Source: Sympetrum striolatum (lineage: Eukaryota; Arthropoda; Insecta; Odonata; Libellulidae). Taken from it: DNA of 64,000 nt. The position numbers and the translations under genes were made by a program. Position 1 is the first letter of the stretch. Each line of letters opens with the position of its first letter. Location of the stretch: the NCBI GenBank assembly GCA_947579665.1, contig CANPUZ010000072.1, positions 1 to 64,000 on the forward strand, read 5' to 3'. A model generated the notes under the pieces. It did no database searches, was not told the DNA's origin, and saw only the letters and a list, made by a program, of their open reading frames with translations. This document shows positions 58,886-64,000 of the stretch, in pieces.

Positions 58886-59012
58886 CTGGGGAAAAGGATC
58901 TATGAAATAGGACAGAGTTGCTTATAATTCTTAAGGAATACTAAAGCCACCATTTAGCAGTAGCTTTTTGAACAAAAATCATTGTAATTTATAAATTAAT
59001 TACCTTATATGC

Positions 59013-59080
59013 CGGTGTATAAGTCGACCTTTGACACCTTAAATAAATCTCTCAAAAACCAGTGGTCGACTTATACACCG
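59013..59080. mobile_element. 68-bp fold-back with perfect 17-bp inverted ends
   Basis: 'cggtgtataagtcgacc' (59013-59029) is exactly mirrored by 'ggtcgacttatacaccg' (59064-59080). A partial third copy of the word ('tatacaccg') lies at 59095-59103. This could be two ends of a tiny MITE or a hairpin remnant. No clear target duplication is visible. Confidence 0.6.
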
Positions 59081-59544
59081 AACATAAAATTCAATCTATA
59101 CACCGAGGAGTAAATAAGTGAAACTGCCTCCTTAACACTCGTTGTACACAAACTCTCGACACTCACCTCAATTATTTATTACTGAAACTAATTTTTGGCA
59201 AGTCTTATTAACGTAGATATCACATAAAACAAATCAACAAATACAATTTCGGCCCAAAGCATGTTTTCTATTACTCCATGGCGGTAGTGCCAGGTAGATG
59301 GAAGACCTTTACATAAAATGGTGCATTTCTGAAATTGTTTCCGCCTTAATTTTTAGAGATATTCCTTAAATTGCATATAATTAATAATAACATTAGTACA
59401 TTGAATTTTAATTTATTTTTAAACAGTTTAATTTTTATACGCAATATTCCAAATTCATCAGCTATATACTCGGCGTCAGGGATATCGAATTTTAAACTGA
59501 ATAGTGAAATTATTTGAAAATATTTATTTGATTTTATTTTAATA

Positions 59545-59875
59545 ACCAGTGTTATATGGATCTGAAACGTGGACGTTGAGAAAGAAAGATGAAACATACT
59601 TGGAGAGCTTTGAAATGTGGATAGTTGGACGGACATGATCAAAAATGAAGAGGTACTGAGGAACATAAGGAAAAGGAAAGCAAGATGGATATATACTAAG
59701 AATGACTACAGGGATAAGACTTTTAAAGGAAAGATGGTAAAAAGAGGAAGAAGGAAATTTGGAATACAGACTGATTTGAAGAGAGGAAAGGAATATCTCT
59801 GAAAAGGGAGGTACAGGATAGAGAAGGCAGTTTCGTTGAGACCTGTCCATGGACAGATATAGAATGATGATGATA
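59545..59875 (+). pseudogene. 3' end of a LINE (C-terminal part of an endonuclease/RT polyprotein)
   Basis: The frame reads LYGSETWTLRKKDETYLESF followed by EMW, a signature at the C-terminal side of many invertebrate LINE reverse transcriptases ('P.LLYGSETW.l'). After a frame change come 'RKRKARWIY' and similar basic residues. The segment ends in an 'atgatgatgatatg' tract at about 59860, the type of simple 3' tail typical of RTE-like elements. Several frame changes show it is dead. It is too far from the 34.9-kb element to be its missing half. Confidence 0.65.
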
Positions 59876-60262
59876 TGCAAGACCTGCGCTTTGTTACATA
59901 TTTTAGAAATACAAGTAGAATGTAGCTTGCATACTGCAAGCAGATCAACAACACTAATTTCATATCGGGACGGTCCCCCGTCCTGATAGAAATTAGTTAA
60001 TGTTTGCAAGATTACCATTAAAAAATATTCTTTTAAAAAACCTGTTTTTGAATTTTTTTCAAATTTTCACTTGCAATATCTTGGTTGGGGGACCAGAAAA
60101 AAATATGAAAATTGTACACATTAAAGGTCTTAATCATATAAAACTTCAATATTAATTTCAATTTTGAGATTCAATTGCAACATAGTTAAAATAATTGTCA
60201 ATTTGTGCGTAAAATGCGATATTTTTGCCTTTGCGACTACTGGCTTTTAAATGTAGGCAAGG
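59876..60262. other. Non-coding, SINE-like scrap at the start
   Basis: 59928-59965 resembles 49524-49565 (see that entry). Otherwise nothing was recognised. Confidence 0.35.
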
Positions 60263-60535
60263 TAATTTTATGACTTTAATACATCTAATCAAATATAAAC
60301 CCTATGGTAACATATAGGTTCAAATATACTAAAGGTTGCATTGTTGAAATTGTATATATAATGATTATAAAATGCAACATTTCAAATTACCAACCAACCA
60401 ATTTCTCACCTAAAATCAGCCTAGTTTTTACTTAAATGTTCATTCGAAAGTTATGAAATTTCTTCACAAAGTTTAGGCGTTATACTAAAAGTTTGACCAG
60501 GCACAGTGGTGAATTCTAGGGGAGTCAGTTTCTAC
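60263..60535 (-). mobile_element. Inverted copy of the 3' end of the neighbouring DNA transposon
   Basis: The reverse complement of this segment matches 61815-62175: 'ttgaaatgttgcattttata', 'aacaatgcaacctttag', 'ctatggtaac', and internally the coding end ('acataacgcctaa', 'gaagaaatttcataac'). It is therefore not a simple terminal inverted repeat. It includes the last part of the coding sequence, so it is a second, truncated copy placed head to head with the main one. Confidence 0.8.
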
Positions 60536-60589
60536 AAGATATTTTTAATTGGCATCCAAAATTGGTCTTTTCCTTGTTTTTCCTAGATG

Positions 60590-61896
60590 GGGCCAATCTT
60601 AGAGTCAATTACAAAGACCTTTTGGATATTATGGTATGCAAAATTGACAATTACAATAGTATGATGGGAAAATGTCAAGATTGTCCAGGAAAACCAGACT
60701 TACTTGACATATTTTGAGGAATCAGAAAAAGGTGACTTGATTCCAGACAATATACAATACAAGTAATGGGTAACACAAGATAGAACTGAAATGGTAACCA
60801 TCATTAAACCACGAGAAGAGTTTTTTGAAATATTAGTTACTAAGCTTGAAAATCTGAAAATGCATAATTTTTTTGCAAAATATCAAGGACAGCTCATGAA
60901 AGACAAAAGACAAATCCTGACAGATGATGAATGTGTGGTTCTTGCTGAAATTTCTGAAAATTACTCCTTTGTTATTCAAGATGTAGTACATTGGATAAAC
61001 AAACAGGCTACGGTTCATACATTTGTATTTTATTATAAAAACTAAGGTAACTTGAGGAATCATAGTCTTTGTGTCATAAGTGATTACCTGGAGCACAAGA
61101 CCATAACAGTGCATGCATTTCAGTGAAAATAAGTAAAAATCATAAAAGAGCACCACCCTTACATAAAAAAACTGATCTATATCTCCGATGGGGCTGCTAG
61201 CCAATACAAAAACAAAAAGAATTTTATCAGCATGTTTTTTCATAAAGAAGATTTTAGACTTGATGTAGAGTGGCATTTTCATTGATTCATGCCATGGGAA
61301 GAATGCGTGCGATGGAATTGGGGGTACTACAAAGGAGCCAGTCTACAGCGAACTTATGAGAATCAGATATTGACTCATCAGGAAATGTTCAAATTCTGTA
61401 AAGAACATGTTAAAGGAATTACCGATGACTTTGTGAAAACAGAGGAAATTCTAGAGATTTACACCAACGCTTTGCAGGGGATATTTAACAATCCTTAGAA
61501 GATTAAAGTCACTTGATCTTTTCATTGTTTTATACTGCAACAAGACTACTTAAGTGTCAATTCACATCAACATCACCTGATAGTGAACTTAATCAAACTG
61601 GAAAAGTTGTACCATTAACACTGCAAAGTAAAGACATAGTGGCTTGTATTTATCATGGACAATGGTGGATTGCGGAAGTGAATATTATTGAGCATCAAAT
61701 CGGAGATGTGCATGTTATATTTTATCACCCACCAGGACCAAGGACCTCATTTAAAAAACCAGGAAAAAATCAAGTTTGGATGCCAACTAAAAATATCTTA
61801 AAGGAGCTGAATCCCAGTCACAGTGGTGAATTCACCACTGTCAAAACAGGTCAAACTTTTAACATAACGCCTAAGATTTGTGAAGAAATTTCATAA
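60590..61896 (+). pseudogene. Transposase-like gene of a DNA transposon, disabled
   Basis: Ordered pieces in changing frames: 'CQDCPGKPDLL' (about 60675-60710), then 60791-61045 with AKYQGQLMKDKRQILTDDE and EISENYSFVIQDVVHW, then IYISDGAASQYKNKKNF (about 61168-61220), then CHGKNACDGIGGTTK (about 61286-61330) and 61289-61498, and finally 61513-61896 with PLTLQSKDIVACIYHGQWW. 'NYSFVIQD', 'SDGAASQYKN' and 'HGKNACDG' are, from memory, the conserved blocks of a widespread invertebrate transposase-like family with acidic residues expected of a DDE/D fold. The superfamily name is not certain to me. At least three frame changes and several stops are present. Confidence 0.65.
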
Positions 61897-62175
61897 CTTT
61901 TGAATGAACATTTAAGTAAAAACTAGGCTGATTGAAGGTGAGAAGGAACTGTTGCCAGTTTATTTATTTTTGTTTTTTTTATTCAGTGATAAGTAGTCTT
62001 AGAATTCAATGTGACAATCCAAAACATTTTAAATCCTGTTGATTTGGTAATTTGAAATGTTGCATTTTATAATCATTATATATACTATTTCAACAATGCA
62101 ACCTTTAGTTTATTTGAACCTGTGTGTTACCATAGGGTTTACATTTGATTAGATTTATTTAAGTCATAAAATCGA
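61897..62175 (+). mobile_element. 3' end of the DNA transposon
   Basis: Follows the stop codon of the transposase-like pseudogene and ends near 'aagtcataaaatc', where similarity to the inverted copy at 60263 stops. It contains an internal complementary pair around 'aatgttgcattttata' and 'aacaatgcaac'. The position of the true 5' end is unknown. Confidence 0.65.
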
Positions 62176-62603
62176 ACTATGGTATCGAAAGTACAGTATG
62201 AATTACTTAGACTTCATTTTATTTCATACAAAGTTTGAAGTCGATATCATGCCGGGAAGTACTAAAAGCTTTTTTCTGTTATCTACATAAAAAATGCATT
62301 GAGGAATGTAAATGGCTCTCTGGGATCGAACCAAGGACCATCAGCAAATAAGTAAAATTTGATTATGAAATATATTTATGATCTCCAACTCCATGCCGAA
62401 TATCAAGTTTCCATGCCATCGGCAAAAGGTCCAAAAAAATCTTAAAAATTGCCACAATGCATTTTAAACGGCCGAGTTTTGCCTGGACCTAGCATCGAAC
62501 CCAGCATATTTTCCGTTAAACTCATTAATGTTTTTGATAGATCATGACCATATATATAGGCTCCTTGAGTTTTGATTCTCTATCTATCGGGAAAGTATTT
62601 TCT

Positions 62604-62777
62604 TTTAATTCCCAAAAATCAAAGCAATGCATTTAAAGGGGAAAAATCCGGACTTTTGGGCCCTCTGGAATCGAACCCTTGACACTGAAGTTCAAAAATC
62701 AAAATTTTTCTGGAGGTTACACGTTATGGCCAATATGTAGTAAAAATTTCAAGCCAATGACTGTTGTGGTTTAGCCC
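62604..62777. mobile_element. SINE-like repeat family, copy B
   Basis: Sister of 49984-50158. A box-B-like word ('gggttcgattccagag') is present on the minus strand at about 62666-62681. Other box-B-like scraps lie just upstream at about 62321 ('ctgggatcgaaccaagg') and 62486 ('agcatcgaacccagc'), so several SINE pieces are clustered here. Confidence 0.6.
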
Positions 62778-62875
62778 AGTGGTTCCCAAAGTGGGTGCTA
62801 CCGCCCCCTGGGGGGCGGTGCTCTAGTTTAGGGGGGCAGAAGGAGCTAAGGGGGCGCCGGAGGGTCCTGACAAGG
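62778..62875 (+). mobile_element. hAT-like terminus
   Basis: 'cagtggttcccaaagtgggt' followed by a GC hairpin ('cgccccctggggggcg') is typical of the ends of non-autonomous hAT-type elements. It begins exactly where SINE-like copy B ends and could have inserted there. The other end and an 8-bp duplication of 'gtttagcc' were not found downstream. Confidence 0.5.
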
Positions 62876-63318
62876 TGACAAATGTGAAGGCACGGTAACC
62901 TTCCTTTTGTCTCTGTTTTCATGCTTCGTTTTTAAAGTTTACATTGTTTCCCGCATCTGGAAGTACATAATTTTAACCATGTGTATCCTTACATTTTAAG
63001 GTAAGAACAGTTGAAAAATATTTCCAAGCCTTTCTCGAAAACGAGAAACTTTTGAAGGGGTTTAATCTCATTTGGTCTATCTTTGGCACAACTTCACAAC
63101 ACAGAGTGTTTCGGCTGTAAGGTTCAGTGTGAATAAAATGGGTGTGAATCCGGAGAGGAATCAGGTCATCTAATAATTAGTTTCGGTGGTCTCACATCAA
63201 ATGTTTACCTGAATAATGATTTTACAAACAAGTCAGTTCCAACAATATTATCATGTCTGTATTGGTGAGTTATTTTTCATTCATCACATGATATAATTCT
63301 TTTTATAGTACTATTATA

Positions 63319-64000
63319 TTAGTAAGCATAACATTTTCTGTATCCCCATTGTTTATTTTCCTATCATCGTCTCCATGCTTTATGTAAAAAAATATATAAG
63401 TAATTAATTGTAACCCCATTCATATTCCTTCATCGACGAACTTTTCATTATCTTTCCGTCCACAACTAAGATTGGCATCTTCAAGTAATTCTCGCTCTCG
63501 TGCAAAGCCCCACCTCGAATATTAGACGGTCTGAAGCGACTAAAGACAGAAGTAACCTGTGACCGCTCCAATGAAGACCCTTTCGCTTTCCTCTCTCACC
63601 CCCACGGAGAAGCTACCTTTGTTTCGTTGAGAAGCCCAGTATGAATGGCACTCATATCGTTATGTAGACGAAAACAAGGAGAGCAGAAATAGCACCCAAG
63701 GGAACTGACCGCTAAAACCCTTAGTAACAGATTTAAATTTATTATTCATGCATGAGTGCATTAGGTGTATATTTTAAAAATGGAGTTGTTATGTCTAAAA
63801 TTGTTGGCTCATACCTTTTTCCAATGTTGAAATTATTAATCATTTTAGCATTCAAACATTTATTATGGAGAGGGTGTAATTGAAAGGAATTAAATAATTA
63901 GAAGTATATTATTCAATTCTTTTGGTGCTTGACTCGACTCTGCACGACTAGTACTTCTGATTTAATTATTCAAAAGAAATGTTCGCACACACAATATAAA
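63319..64000 (+). repeat. 680-bp direct repeat, copy 2 (runs off the window)
   Basis: Same sequence and orientation as 54466-55144, about 8.9 kb away, at about 95% identity with a few small indels. The last bases of the window still match, so the repeat continues beyond 64000. Confidence 0.9.

Noticed and set aside
60263..62175. Plain terminal inverted repeats of about 270 bp
   Set aside because: The inverted segment includes the end of the coding sequence of the main copy, so it is a second truncated copy and not a true terminal repeat.

Overview
This is a window of AT-rich, repeat-dense eukaryotic nuclear DNA, most likely from an arthropod. The host guess is inference. It rests on fossil Penelope-type GIY-YIG and hammerhead-like sequences, an RTE-type LINE, a Jockey-type reverse transcriptase fragment, a pogo-type helix-turn-helix, tRNA-derived SINE-like elements, canonical GT/AG splice signals and very little coding sequence. 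Nothing bacterial or viral was recognised. Most short open frames look like chance or like broken mobile elements. The only strongly supported host coding sequence is one GC-rich terminal exon on the minus strand near 58.3-58.9 kb.

Layout: 0-12 kb holds tandem duplications (309-bp unit at 1.1-1.7 kb, a duplicated block at 2.4-3.5 kb, a diverged pair at 5.7-6.5 kb), a SINE-like tRNA head at 6.8 kb and a GC-rich MITE at 10.5-10.7 kb. From 12.5 to 22.7 kb lies a very large inverted repeat: two arms of about 4.1 kb, roughly 90% alike in the stretches compared, around a 1.6-kb spacer. The right arm is longer because it carries two younger insertions, each flanked by a direct repeat of about 12 bp. 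One of these contains a compact hammerhead-ribozyme-like sequence, the other a double-headed tRNA-like element. From 23.6 to 29 kb there are relatives of both insertions inside diverged tandem duplications. From 30.5 to 33.3 kb there are a doubtful exon, a 269-bp tandem duplication, a G-rich 27-bp minisatellite and a 28-bp minisatellite.

From 34.1 to 40.4 kb several decayed coding units lie end to end: a pogo-type DNA-binding fragment, a Jockey-type RT fragment, a 5' portion of an RTE-type LINE (endonuclease and start of RT), and a 3.3-kb intron-poor pseudogene with a P-loop and ankyrin-like repeats that includes three copies of an 84-residue (252-bp) unit. From 41 to 54 kb there are mainly degenerate tandem repeats, small hairpins, a (TA)n tract and SINE-like scraps. 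From 54.5 to 64 kb there are two copies of a 680-bp repeat, a 210-bp palindrome carrying hammerhead-like cores on both strands, a Penelope-type GIY-YIG remnant, the terminal exon of an unrecognised gene with a His/Gln/Pro/Ser-rich linker, a LINE 3' end, and a decayed DNA transposon next to an inverted copy of its own 3' end.

The genes do not form a pathway; the window is best read as a graveyard of mobile elements around one real gene end. The observations most worth a second look are the 10-kb inverted repeat, the recurrent hammerhead-like motif with one extra core nucleotide, the double-headed tRNA-like elements, and the P-loop/ankyrin pseudogene.
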